DNA of 64,000 bases from Cladopsammia gracilis (taxonomy: Eukaryota > Cnidaria > Anthozoa > Scleractinia > Dendrophylliidae). Under the pieces are notes generated by a model. It did not search any database, was not told the origin of the DNA, and saw nothing but the letters and a program-made list of their open reading frames with translations. Position numbers and translations under genes: made by a program. Positions within the stretch are counted from its first letter, which is position 1. Each line of letters begins with the position of its first letter. The stretch covers positions 4,388,501 to 4,452,500 of the forward strand of contig JAJGOT010000003.1 of NCBI GenBank assembly GCA_022457155.1, given 5' to 3'. Positions 28,200 to 40,380 of this stretch are shown here, one piece after another.

Positions 28200-29500
28200 A
28201 GCTGCAGGACTCCTGCAGTTGGGACTGTTAGACACTACTATTCTATGCAAGAGCTTAAAATAAAATTATTTGATTTGTTTTTCCTGAGGACTGCTCTTGA
28301 TAAAAAGCCAGTTATAGTCTTGACATTTAAGTTTTAATAAATCAGTTTTTATAGTGGGGTGAAGATTAAACAAGGCTGCGTTCGATGTCAATTTTAGTTC
28401 ATCTTTAACGTAACCCTGAGCCTTTTATAGGAGTTCTTTTGGTATTGCAGAATAACTTATTTTATGCTGCTTGTTGAGATTTCCGATTTGCAAACACGAA
28501 GAGCAATTTGGCAGTAATACCACCAAGCAATAATACCGACACGTGACAACATGCTTCAATCTATAATAATGTGTTTGCTTGAGGCAAAAATGCGAAAATC
28601 ATAGAAACCTGTCCAAAAAAACCACCTCTTTAAAATGTAACTATATGTCGTTAAAAAGATATTTTATTCCGAAGGCAGCAATTCGCATGATCTCGTAATT
28701 TTCTTTCAACGAAACTGAAAGTATATCTGTAGTTGACTGACTTGGTGTATTTGAGAACATTTTAATTGCTGAATTAAAAGAAGAGATTTATACAGCGCAC
28801 ATATCACATGTCTCAAGGCGCTTTACATGCACTTATGTAAATGAGATCGGACGTCAGCTTATGAACGCGCCTCAGGCAGCCGCTATCGGCCAAATTGTCT
28901 GTATTAAAGAGGTTAACTTTGTCTGCCGGAGATTGTTTTAATCGGGTCGAGAAAAATGCCCGCTGTCTGCATTAAAGGGAAAAGATTATCAAGGTAACAC
29001 AGCAGAGATGTTCTATTTCCTGAAACGCAATCACTTAAATTCTGTTCACGGAAACTCAGCTAAAACAGTCGACCTCGTGTTAGGAGAGCAGAACGTAAAT
29101 GATCGATCTTCGGTACTGTTTGCAAATTTGGTTAGAATTGGCAAGGCGAGATAAATAGATTATTTTATTTTGTGTTTTTTAAAAAACTCAATAATTCATG
29201 ACCATTTTGTCCAATCCGATGCTCCTCTCTAGTCACGAGGAAAGCACTCTTTACCACATAAAATACACTTGAAACTAAAAAGCCTGGGGAGGCTAGGGTT
29301 TTGAATGTGGCCCAGGGGAATAATGGAATAATGGGTATAATAGAAAAACAATGGCATACAAATGAAGGTGAAGCATTATATAATGACACACGTTGCATTA
29401 TCTATCAATATTCATATATAATGCCACATGTGATATTATATAATGCTTCAAGTTTATATACAGTAGGAATTAAATACTGAGAACAACCATTAATTTCAAT
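28200..29500. other. Intergenic, no gene seen
   Basis: No supported ORF or RNA. At 28780-28850 is a GCGCACATATCACATGTCTC-type phrase that I associate with dispersed repeats of aquatic invertebrates. Nothing else is recognised. Confidence 0.4.
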
Positions 29501-29537
29501 AAACACATTTATTTTGTGCTAACTTACAAATGAAAAG

Positions 29538-29816
29538 TCAATTATTGAATTCTGAGCCCGACATAACAACTTTGTTCAGGGATTCTGCATTCATATTGGC
29601 AATATTCGTTTCTAATGACTGTACTTTTTCCACGTCCACCTCAAAAGAGCGCTGCTCCTTCGAAGGATCTTTGTTGACTCGACTTATTTGCCATTCAGGA
29701 AATACTTTAAACGACCACTTTGTAGACGAACGTGTGGCCTTTGGAATACACTCTTCCAATGCGTTTTTCTCTTCTTCTTTAGACTTTGGTGGCCTAAACG
29801 CCCGCTTTGGAGGCAT
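29538..29816 (-). pseudogene. N-terminal fragment of a Crypton/DUF3504-type protein
   Basis: 92 residues on the minus strand. The phrases KWSFKVFPEWQISR and KVQSLETNIANMNAESL match, in order and spacing, the N-terminal region I know from tyrosine-recombinase-derived (Crypton, DUF3504) proteins abundant in coral genomes. The catalytic domain is absent downstream, so this is a fragment or a first exon. Identification is by motif memory only. Confidence 0.45.
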
Positions 29817-30802
29817 GTTTTTACTAATGCAAGCGAAGTATCAAAAGACCGCATTCTAATAAAATACTGACATAGTTCTGCATACTTAAATCTCTAATTT
29901 TATTTCTCCTTCATTATTGTTGTTCAATTCCCAAATGCAAACAGCCTTCTTTTGTTTTCTCATATCACTGCACATAGTTTCATCGATATTGGACAAAATG
30001 GTCATGAATTATTAACGATTTGTTTTAAGTCATTCAATAAACTCATTCAATAAACGTGTTTTAAGTCATTTAATAAACTCGCAGCAGTGTTTTATCAGGT
30101 ATAAAGATAAAACACTGCTGCTCGTTTATTACAGTGCGACTACTCCAACCAAGGCCACCCGAGAAAATTTTTTGCAAACTGACCAATAGCATTCGAGTGT
30201 TAAAACAATAGAATGGTCAATTTCAATCTCTGCCGATCTGACGGTTGCACTACTGAAAACAATGTTACATGTAAAAATATTTGCTCCCAACAAATTATTT
30301 TTCAGCGCTGGCATTGCAGAAATCTTTATCACAAATTGAGACTTAAAAGGAAGGGCATTTTTCTGTTTCAATCATCCTTATGCCTTATCAAACCGCGACT
30401 TGCGAGGCGCTGTAGGTTGCCGACATGCCGGATGAAAAAATTTTAAATTCGCTCGCACTGAAGTGAAAGAAGGCGCATCACAGGAATATTTCTTACTGAA
30501 AATGTAACTTCAAAGGGGGAGAATTTTGCTGTGCCAGTCATCCTTATACGTCTTGTAGAACGGGAGATATATAACTTTTCAAATGGTGCGCTACATAAGC
30601 AATGTCATCAAGCAAAACTCACAATTTGTTTATTTCCAACACAACAGAACATTGGCTACCGAGAATTAGAAGAACACTGACAAATTTGAAATCATATCGA
30701 CAAAGTATACATGTGCATGTATCCAACAATATTACATGCAGAAACAGGGCATACAACAATAAATTACAAAATGTAAACAGTTCAATTCCGCCTGTTACTT
30801 GC

Positions 30803-31859
30803 TCAGTTTAGGCTGGAAAGAGCCCTCCTGTGACTCTCAATGAGGAAGGGCATTCGCCAATCTTCCGAGGTATCGACTGGAACCTTGTTATTGAAAATTT
30901 TCTTCAACAGTATCAAGTCTTTATCTAAGGCAAACCTGTCCACATAACGGCCTTTGTTCTGCTCTCTTAATCGTGGTCGCATAACGGCAAAAAAGCTATT
31001 GACTGAGCGCTCTTTGGCGAGCTTGAAAGATCGAAGCTCTTCTGTTGCTTTAGCTTCTTTCTTCTGTAAATCCTTGATAAGCCTTTGCAGCTCAAGAATT
31101 TCATTTCTGCTTTCCGGGTGTCTCTCGCTAGCCCCGCAACTGTTCATGTTTTCACAAGGTGAGTTCAAACAACGAGCTTTGTTGTGGCCCGGCTGATGAC
31201 ATCGAGTGCAAAGTTTGCCTCTACGTCCGTTAGCTTTGCTACAATTGTAGATGCTTCTTCGTATTTATTACGAACGGTTGCAAGCTGGTCCATAGCACTT
31301 TTGACCTGTGTTTGTATTACAGAAAGGTTTTCAGTCAGCTCGCCGCCTTTCTTCTCGAGATAACTTGAAGACTGTTGGGTGATATCACTTCCCGCGCTTT
31401 GTTTACCAAGGTTTGTGCTATCGACGGACAAGTTTGAACAAGAAGCGCTAGCTGAACCGACGACTACAGCTGAGTTAACCATTTGGAAAGGTCCACTGGT
31501 GTATTGAGATGGAAAAAGTTCCTTCGGCTGTAGACACGGTTTCTTTATTTCATTTCATCTAGTTCTTTCTCTAGGATCCGTCTTTCCGCTAGTAACATCT
31601 TGTCGGGCGAGTTTATAATCACGTCCAAATCATTCTCCCCCATATACTTCAGTGATTGTTTCGTTCTGAAGCCTCTTCTTTCAAATTCTGGTGCTAGTCT
31701 TTGTAGGTTCAGTCCCTGAGAAATAGATGACAACCAGACGAAAACCTCCGAAACTGAACCAGCCATTTTGTTTGCGTGAGAAACATCAAACACGTCGAAC
31801 TTGTATATTTGAAACGTTTGATTGACAGATCGATTCCTCCCCCAGACTTCACATTCCAT
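30803..31859 (-). pseudogene. Frameshifted SAM-like / coiled-coil / CCHC zinc-knuckle gene relic
   Basis: Read on the minus strand from 31859, a SAM-like segment (FVWLSSISQGLNLQRLAPEF) is followed in the second block (31482-31165) by a coiled coil, then in a third frame by a zinc knuckle LCTRCHQPGHNKARC (around 31208-31164) and the long helical C-terminal block ending near 30803 (with SFFAVMRPRLREQNKGRY). The order matches uncharacterised, repeat-like proteins I associate with coral genomes. The frame changes at about 31240 and in the 31480-31545 gap, so the copy is broken unless unseen introns exist. It lies inside the Tc1 inverted repeats, possibly as a nested insertion. Confidence 0.55.
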
Positions 31860-32394
31860 TTGCCGCCAAAAGTAATCGGAAATTCAAACCAGAAGGCGCC
31901 GATTACATGGCGAATTTCAGCCCGGCTTCCAAAATAAATCCTCTTAAAATGAAGTTAGCGATTACATGAGCAAAGTTTCAGCCCAAGCTGAGCCCGGTTT
32001 CAGAAACTGGGCTGGAATTTTCAGCCCGGCCAAACGGGCTGAAATTCGCCATGTAATCGGCCCCTATTTGGGTTCTTTCGCAACTGAGAAATATAAAGAA
32101 ACGTTGCCAAAATACAAAAATGTAATAAGACTTACTGTGGAACGTTTTGAAATTCATCTGCTCGTTGTTCGTATATTACACTGTAATTACATGCATTTGT
32201 AAACATTTTATTTGAGCCTTTCTTATTTTAGGGTATATTTTTATAGAGTGTCTGTTCTTTCTCTCTTTGGAAAAACTTCGCTGTTGTATGAAATACTGTG
32301 CCAATACACAAAAACGTGAATAGTTATTTATTACTCAATTTCTAGCGGTTCAGAGTTTTTATTATTTATTTTTTTTTACACTCACTAAGGGTGC

Positions 32395-32983
32395 GTTCGA
32401 TTGGGAAATCCGTTTTTGGATTTTGAAATCCGGATTTCGGATTTCGCATTGTTCATGGTAATCCATCGCGGAAAAGGATTTCGGTAATTGGGAATCCCTT
32501 TTCGGATCTTGCGTTTTATTGGAAAATCCGAAACTGGATTTCAAAATCCGTAAACGGATTTCCCAATACGGATTTCCTAATACGCTGTGTCTTGAAATTA
32601 ACAAACGAAGCGGCTTGTGTTTCTCAGAAATCCGATCGACATCGGGTTTACAGCCATGCTCCGTCACGCGTGACCAGTATTTTTTTATTTTCAAGTTTAT
32701 ACGTCGGTTTTGTAAATTCATTCCGAGATTCGGAATTCCCGTGAAAATTTTACCGCATTTTCGGAAACAAAGACGACAAAATATCATTTTGTTTGAAATG
32801 TTACATATCCGAACAATATTTGTTTTTTTATGCGTGTAGCGAAGTTATTTTTCCGTTAACTCGTGACTTTCAAAGTGTTTTCCAGAGAGATCTTCAAGGC
32901 TTCATTCAAATCTCGGACGTTACAAAGAAATATTCAAATGTTCATTTCAGCCTTGTGGATTACTGGTCACGCGTGACGGAGCA
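32395..32983. mobile_element. Two adjacent foldback MITEs inside the Tc1 element
   Basis: 32395-32580 is a dense palindrome-rich block starting GGTGCGTTCGATTGGGAAAT with many ATCCG and CGGAT units, in the style of hAT MITEs. 32657-32983 starts TGCTCCGTCACGCGTGACCA and ends with its reverse complement. The second ends three bases from the transposase stop codon. Confidence 0.6.
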
Positions 32984-32985
32984 AC

Positions 32986-34071
32986 CTAGAAAAGATATCC
33001 ACAGTGTGTGAAATAGTTTACAGATTTATGTTGTGTAATGTTTCCACAGGCCTCGTAAATTGCATATACTGTTTCTTCATCCGATAAACGTTGATTTCGC
33101 CGTAGAAATGCTTTGATGTCATGAAAACATAGTTCGCAAGTGTTAAATTCAGGTGAATACGGTGGTTGGAATAACAAACGCACACCACAATCTGCTAGCA
33201 AGGTAGTAAGAACAGGCTCGACGAAGTGAACGTGGTGGAAACCGCAGTTATCCATTATTACCGTATCGCCTCTCTCTAGCACAGCCGATCCATCTGCTCT
33301 TGTGAGATTTACTGCTTCCTCAAAAAATAACAGGAGCTCGTGGCCATTTGACGGGCCTTCAAGCACGTTCATAAAGTCTACTCCGAATGGAGAGTGAAGT
33401 AGATTAATGGTATACGTAGCGTTTGAAGCGTACCGTTGAATTTCGCATGCAGGCTCGCCTCTCGGCGCATTTCCGTATTTTCGATTGTAAGTTGTTTTCA
33501 CAACACTACTCTCATCAAAACAGTGAATGGTACTTGAATCCAAGTCAGATATAGCATCAAGGAATTCATTTCGAAGCTGGATATTTTCGTCTCTTTGTGA
33601 TTCTGCTGGTACTTGCTGTATTTTCTTTTTTGACATGAAGAGATTTTCTCAGATACACTTCGATATTGTGGACTTAGACGGTAAGTAGAGTGGATGAACA
33701 ACACCATCGAGTAATAAGCGATCTTGCAGTTCAGTCAAGTATATACTTGGTTTCATAAGTTTCTCTGTTTCTACACAGCTGATTACTTCAGGCGTCATTA
33801 TTTTGTTTTCCAAAGGATTCTTGAAATGTGTCAGCGAGGAACCGGTGCAATCATAGTCGGCTAATACATTCTGGACAAAACAACGGCTTGTTTTGAGCTC
33901 TCTTGCAATTGCTCGTTGTGAAAAACCATTATGGTTCATGTCAAGAACTTCTTCCCGTAAAAGTTTGGAATAATACCGACCATTATCGTATAGTTTTCCT
34001 TGTCTATTCGTGCAAAGCCGCATCGTCTGCATCTTGCAACCGTTAGATCGGTAGAGTTTCAAATTGACCAT
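32986..34071 (-). CDS. Tc1/mariner (IS630-type, DDE_3) transposase with one internal TGA
   Basis: From the ATG at 34071 the N-terminal 140 residues carry a helix-turn-helix (NGFSQRAIARELKTSRCFV). An in-frame TGA at 33651-33649 follows KCI; the same frame continues and restarts at an ATG at 33636. The catalytic half shows HCFDESSV (first Asp), VIMDNCGFHH (second Asp) and PPYSPEFNTCEL (final Glu), the IS630/DDE_3 pattern. The enzyme would cut and paste the enclosing 4-kb element. The start codon lies within the right inverted repeat. One stop codon and a possibly altered C-terminus suggest an inactive or recently inactivated copy. Confidence 0.85.
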
Positions 34072-34261
34072 TCTATTGTTTCAACACTCGAATGCTATTG
34101 GTCAGTTTGCAAAAAAATTTCTCGGGTGGCCTTGGTTGGAGTAGTCGCACTGTAAATGGTCCATAATTGATGCTAGTGACTGTGACTTTAGCGGGGCTAA
34201 TGTGCTTTATTAACTAAAGTGCACTCTAAAGAAATACACGGCAAATGTGTACGATTTCAAA

Positions 34262-34990
34262 TTGAAGGGTGGGGGGGGGGGGGATGATCGGAAATTTTGA
34301 AAGAAACCCATAAAAGTTGCCAGAAATCCGTGTTGTGGGTATGGCTGACATAAACGTTTACCTCTACTTGGTAAAAATTCTTCAGTTCTGAGTAGTCGTT
34401 CCTGTCTTGTGGGTATGGCTCACATAAATGTTTACCTCTATAGCTACTTGGTAAAAATTCTTCAGTTCTGAGTAGTCATTCTTGTCTCTTGGGTGTGGCT
34501 CACATAAATGTTTACCTCTACTTGGTAAAAATTCTTCAGTTCTGAGTGGTCATTCCTGTCTTGTGAGTGTGGCTCACATAACTGTTAACCTCTACTTGGT
34601 AAAAATTCTTCTGAGAAGTCGTTCCTGTCGGCATATTTGTCAAAAGTTATCAGAATAACTCTGACAGTGGTCATTTCAATTCAAGCTCTCTTAGTGATAC
34701 CAAGCCACGACTTTTAACCTGTAAAGTATGACCATCACCCTGCCATTTTTATACAAGAGTCCCCCAGGGAGTCCCCCACGGAATAAAAGTTATCAGAATA
34801 ATTCTGACAGTGGTCATTTCAATTCAAGCTCTCTTAGTGATACCAAGCCACGACTTTTAACCTGTTAGGTGTGACCATCACCCCCGTCATTTTTATATGG
34901 GAGTCCCCCAGGGAGTTCCCCCACGGAATAAAAGTTATCAGAATAACTCTGACAGTGGTCATTTCAATTCAAGCTCTCTTAGTGATACCT
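34262..34990. repeat. Two tandem repeat arrays after a G-run
   Basis: 34310-34630 holds four copies of a ~75-90 bp unit (GGTATGGCTCACATAAATGTTTACCTCTA... CTTGGTAAAAATTCTTCAG). 34643-34990 holds two and a half copies of a ~142-bp unit (AAGTTATCAGAATAACTCTG ... AGTCCCCCACGGAATAA). A poly-G run precedes them. No coding. Confidence 0.85.
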
Positions 34991-35223
34991 GCTTTTGGTA
35001 AAATGAAAAATTGCAGCATTTTTACTACAAGTACGCAAAACAAGGGTTTTATGACTTCAATCAGCTCGAAAATCACACAGAGAAAAAAAGGAAAGAGAAG
35101 AGAGTGGAGAAAAAATAAAAAATATTGCGCGCTTTAAAGAGTCAGAGCAGGATCGTTTGAACCAAAAATTCTGACATTCAGACAGATTACCTGTCAATTA
35201 AGTTACCAGTCATATTTGTCGGA

Positions 35224-35376
35224 TCCAGGCGTTCAGATAGTGGGGAAAGCGCGAATAGTTGGAGAAGGCGCGAAGAAAAGCGAGCGAAAAAAATGCGGGA
35301 AGACTACATTTTTTGCCTTCGCATTTTTTTGCGCGTTCCCAACCATTCGCGCTTTCCCCACTATCTGAACGCCTGG
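35224..35376. mobile_element. Short foldback MITE
   Basis: TCCAGGCGTTCAGATAGTGG at 35224 is inverted at 35376; the arms run about 60 bp around GCGCGAA-type units. Confidence 0.8.
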
Positions 35377-36358
35377 AACAGGCTACAATGTTTTTTTTAC
35401 GTCTTTTAGTCTAGTCAATCTAGCGTACAATATAGCCGAACCTTGAACTTATTGCAACATGGAATATTTTTACGGCAAAATGTTCAGCTAATGCATAAAA
35501 ACAACATACCAAAAGTCCGCAAAAATCCGCGTGGAAAAAATAGATAAATTGCAGTTTTTCTGTTTTACTGATTACCATAAATTCAACATGGCCGCCATGC
35601 TAAAATTAACAATAAATAACGCTTGTGAAACATTTGAATAAATTTGAAATGGCCTTCAACAGGTACAGAAGTAACATTGAAACAATGTTTTAAATAATAA
35701 AACATGTCTAACTAAAAAATAATATCATATGGAAACAAACTACAAATGCAAAGAAATAAAAGCTATCTAAATGAGCCAGTTCATCTTAAATTTTCGAGAT
35801 TTTTTTGTTTTTTCTTTCAAATTCAAAACTAAGCACAGGACATTCTGTCAGGCGACGATCATCTACCAATTACTTTTCCAAATTTAGAAATTCAATTGTA
35901 TTTTTTGAAAAACAGAACAAACTTTAAAAAAGGACAGTGTATCTTAAAACAATTGTCGCAATTAAAAAACTAATTACCACGCACGAGAATAGAAGAATCT
36001 TTCTGCATAGTTTTATTGCATTTCACGGAGTTTAATTTCTACATTAATTTGTACATGTGAGGAAAGTGCGCAAGAAACGAAGTTTTCTCTCTTCTGGTTT
36101 GCATCTAGAGGCTTCAAGCAAAGCACAGGATTCTTTAAGCAGATTCGTTATAGTTTTGAAGCTAGAATCAAGCGAGAGTACAGTGTCGGTTTGCATCTAA
36201 AATGCACCAAAATTGTGTTGTTGTATGGCACGAGTAACAACTCATCCTGTAGAAGATAGCGTGGAAGATTTTACGACGTTACAAGCCTTAATTCCTTCAT
36301 AAGTTCATATTCTGGTACGAGTTGCATTTAAGGGTGTGAACGAGCTTAAAGGATTCTT
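35377..36358. other. Intergenic / 5' flank of PIN-like relic
   Basis: AT-rich, no supported ORF. It may contain an upstream exon or promoter of the following gene relic, but none could be defined. Confidence 0.3.
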
Positions 36359-37917
36359 ATGCGGAATATTGCTGCTGGAGTAACGGCCGATACCACTGTG
36401 AATGCAGATAAAGCGAAGGAAGTGGGGGAGGGAATTCTTCTGTCCATGGTGGAAAAGAATGCTGTAGAATACACATTCAAGAAGAAAAACCAGCTAATTA
36501 CCATGGGGGTCAAGAAGTCAGTAAAAGTGGATGGCGAAACAATCCAAATTGATCCACAATTACTCTTTCAACGTCTGACATCAGTTGCTCGGAGCTTAAC
36601 AGATAATATAGCAGATGTATTCAGATGTTTGAGTTATGTACTCAACCATCATCGCTATTTGGGCCGAACAGACTGCTTCGAGAAGCAAACAAGCCACAAC
36701 ATGCAGATGAAGTCTGGAATATTTGTTCAGGTGCTGAAGAGAGGATCCCGGATATAGTAACAACGAGTTATATCATAGACGGCGGGTCGCTCCTTCAGCG
36801 AATATCGTGGACACGCAATGAAACCTTCGATGCCATCAGTAGCAAGTATGCCGACTACTTCAAGCGAAAGTACAGCGACGCAATTGTTGTGTCTGATGGT
36901 TATGGTGGAGGACCATCTACTAAAGATACAGCTCACCTGCGTCGGTCTAGAGTAGTAGTAGGCCCACAAGTGAATTTTACTCCAGCGATGCCCCTAAGAG
37001 TAAAGAAGGAGCGCTTTCTGTCTAACACCGATAACAAACAAAGGTTCATCTATTTGCTTGCTTCCAAGCTTGAACAACAAGGTTTCAGAGTTATTCAGAG
37101 CGAGGGTGATGCGGATCTCTTGATTGCGCAGACAGCAGTTGATTCAGCTTCTAAATGTTCAACAACGGTCAATGGAGAAGACACTGATCTTCTGGTGCTG
37201 TTGTGTTACCACGTTCACGAGCAATCAATGCCCCTTATTTTCAGATCGGAAGGACAGCTGGCAGCCAAAAAAAATCGAGTGTGGCATATAAATCACCTGA
37301 CAAGTCAACTTGGCAAAGAAATGTGCTATTTGCTCCCATTTGCACATGCCCTTTCTGGGTGCGACACCACCTCAAGGCTGTATGTCAGCGGAAAAGGTGT
37401 CACACTTCGAAAGATGAGACGAGACCCAACCTTAAGAGAAGCGGCAAAGATTTTCACTGGAGGTTCTACTAAAGAAGAAATCATCGCTGCGGGAGAAAAG
37501 GCTCTTTGCTGCTTATATGCATGGCAGCTGCCCTGAAGAAAGTTTAGATAGCCTACGATATAGGCGCTTTTGCGAGAAAGTTGCCACCAACAACACTTCG
37601 GTGCAGGTTCAAAGCTTTCCTCCCACTAGCGCCGCTGCGCGTTTTCACAGTTCTAGAGACTATTACCAAGTGCAGGCAATAAAGTGAATCCAGAAGACTG
37701 GGGATGGCGTAAGGTGGACGACAGGTTGGAAGCAGAAACAACGGAACTACCTCCTGCTTCGGAAAAGCTTCTGAAGGTGGTGAGACGCTCTTGGAAGCGG
37801 GGATGTGAAAGCCGGAAATGTAGCTGCAGAAAAATTCTGCCTTTCGTGCTCAGTTGCATGTGGAGAATGCAAAGGGATCACGTGCAGCATCTCACACCTC
37901 ACACCGACTTCAGATGA
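36359..37917 (+). pseudogene. Multiply frameshifted PIN-like nuclease-family gene (coral repeat family)
   Basis: Frame 1 (36359-about 36630) reads IDPQLLFQRLTSVARSL; it shifts by -1 near 36627 into the long frame 36625-37536. There, GDADLLIAQTAV and NGEDTDLLVLLCYH look like the acidic metal-binding strands of a PIN/FEN-like fold, and HALSGCDTTSRLY is a landmark of this protein type in cnidarians and arthropods. A stop follows at 37536, after which other frames give FPPTSAAARFHS, WGWRKVDDRL and a cysteine-rich end (CLSCSVACGECKG near 37840-37880). The blocks are in the right order for one protein of about 500 residues with at least three breaks. Nuclease activity is not established for this family. 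Confidence 0.6.
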
Positions 37918-39338
37918 CAGCGATGAAGAGCTATGATAGCTAGTTATATCAAGTATAAGTGGTGGGTAACAGGTGTAAATAATGTAGTTAGTATTAGTAA
38001 GATGGAGGCCGATATTACAAACATAGGTGGATTTTTAGGACCAGTAATTATCTTATATTCTAACTTTTTCTTACGCTTTGTTGTGCCTTCTATTGGCATT
38101 TGCTTATTAATATCTGATTTCTGCACAGTGTATGTGTAGCATTAGGGTTTTTACTGTTTTACTCAAAACCAGTCATTTTACACCTGTATGTGAATAAAAG
38201 TAGAACTTTCAGTAAAATTCTCTACCTATTTGTCTAATTTTGCAGAAAAATAAATCATAAAATGACACAGTTTTTAAAAGATGTCATTGTTTCAGGAAAT
38301 ACTGTGCTTCCGAAAACAGGGAGGTCCGAAAACAGCGTTTATTTAATTTCTGGCTTCACTTTCTATGCCATATTACTATATATTTTTTCAAGAAAAAATA
38401 ACAGGCAGCCATTTTGAATTTATGCAAACGAGTATTTCGAACATAACGAAATTTACCACTTTCCTCAACGCGGATTTTTGCGGACTTTTAATATGTTGAA
38501 TAGCTTCACACAAAGAGTTACTTGATGTAAAAAAATGTCATGTTGCAATTAGTTCAAGGTATAGGTTTAGATTGACCAGACTATTTACTTGTTACGAACT
38601 ACATGTGTACCGTCCTCTTAGATTACCGTGTGGCATGAAATTTAGGCAGCTTTTGAAGAGGGCATGTGTTGACACTAAAAGCTTTTGAAACAAAATCAGA
38701 GAAAAATAACCCACCCATCTAAAAGCACAGTCCACCACATAAACTGAGGATGGTGAGCCTGTGCTGAAACATAGTTCAGTTCCGCTCCGGAAGCTCAGTG
38801 ACAGCACTACTTCCGCCTGCTACCTTTTTCGAGCTAAGGTTGCAGTATTGGATTGTTTTAGTTTCATCTATAGAAATCTCGTCTATGGTGCACGATTTTC
38901 TCATTGACGAATTCCAGATTTCTGGTAGATACCTCGACACGTCGAGAACGCAATGCTTAAAAGTTTGGCAAATCTTTCGCTGATGGTTTCAGCTTTCCAT
39001 GTTTTTGTTATCGTCTGTACTGTTATTGACGATAAAAAATAACCAATGACTGCGTTAGGATTCGCACAGTTAATCGTTACAATTGACAAAACTTCATTGC
39101 TCAACCCGAGACAATCACATTTGTGCTACAACTGAAAACCTTAAAACCTATGACATTCATTACTAAAGAAATTAAAATATAATATCAGCAATAAAACCGA
39201 AATAAAAACCCTGCTTTAACCTGTGACATCGCTACAGAAAATGAAAATATTTCTCATGAAACTGAACTCAAAACCCTTCGTTAAACCTGTGACATCGCTA
39301 TAGAAATAAAAATACACCTATGCGCTAATATTTATAAA
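37918..39338. other. Intergenic, no gene seen
   Basis: Mixed AT-rich sequence with only short ORFs. From about 39200 it enters a tandem array of the phrase CTTTAAACCTGTGACATCGC. Confidence 0.35.
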
Positions 39339-40380
39339 GTTGTCATATCAAAAAGCAAAAAGCAAAAAACCAAATAGGAATTAATTAGCATATAATCATC
39401 ATACCTTGCAACATTCACAACACGCATGTTCAGTTATATACAGCTGTATACATGTATTAATCATGTTATTGACAGAAATCATTTGCATCAGTTTCTTGGT
39501 GTCATTTTGATGCAATTCAAGGTTGATTCATCTGGCGAATTTCAAATCACATCACATGGTTAATTAATTCCTATTTGGTTTTTGATATGACAACCTTATT
39601 ACAATTAGGTGTATCTCCCATGAAACCGAACTAAAAACGTTCTTTAAACCTGTGACGTCGCTATAGAAAATGAAATTAACGTCGCTACAGAAAATGAAAT
39701 TACTGCGCCTTTCAATAACATGCGGAATTTGAAATTCAAATTTCCACCAACAGTTGCGTTTTACACTGCCGTCAATCATCTTGGCTTACCTCTCAGAAAA
39801 CAGATCTTCACTTCAATGAGTTCAAAAGGTCACGTCCGTGCATTATGATTGTTAGATATCGATCCATTTTGTTTGTTTCTTTTTTACATGGCCCGTTAGC
39901 TTTCATATTAATTATGATTGACGGCAGAGAATAACGCAACCGTTGGCGGAGATTTGAATTTCAAATTCCGCATGTTATTGAAAGGCGCAGTAACCCCCCA
40001 TGAAACCGAACTCAAAACCCTTCTTTAAACCTGTGACATCGCAATAAAAATAAAAAAAAATATCTGCCATGAAACCGAACTAAAAAGCTTCTTTACACCT
40101 ATGACCTCGCAATAAAAATAAAAAATATCTTCCAATTAAAGCGAACTAAAAACCTTCTTTAAACCTGTGACATCGCAATAGAAAATAAAAATATCCCATG
40201 AAACTGAACTAAAAACCTTCTTTAAACCTGTGACATCGCAATAGAAAATAAAAATATATCCCACGAAACCGAACTAAAAACGTTCTTTAAACCTGTGACG
40301 TCGCTATAAAAAATGAAATTAACCTCCCGTGAAAACGAATTTAAAGCCCTCCTGCTTAAACCTGTGACATCACGTTGGAA
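39195..40380. repeat. Tandem array (~64 bp unit) interrupted by two MITEs
   Basis: Units with AAACCTGTGACATCGC-ATAGAAA and CATGAAACCGAACTAAAAA recur at 39210-39330, 39610-39695 and 40000-40380. Within the array lie two foldbacks: 39339-39594 (GTTGTCATATCAAAAA... ends; inner AATAGGAATTAATTA) and 39700-39993 (TTACTGCGCCTTTCAATAAC ends). The MITEs split a once continuous array. Confidence 0.8.

Larger units (their letters stand above)
30132..34152 (-). mobile_element. Tc1/mariner-superfamily transposon, 4.0 kb, TA target duplication
   Basis: Left end CAGTGCGACTACTCCAACCA at 30132 and the inverted copy ending GCACTG at 34152 are each flanked by TA (30130-30131 and 34153-34154). The inverted repeats run about 115-120 bp with only a few mismatches and extend into the first codons of the transposase gene, so the left arm carries a silent copy of the start codon (30213). 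The transposase is at the right; the long interior holds other, probably inserted, sequences. Confidence 0.88.
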
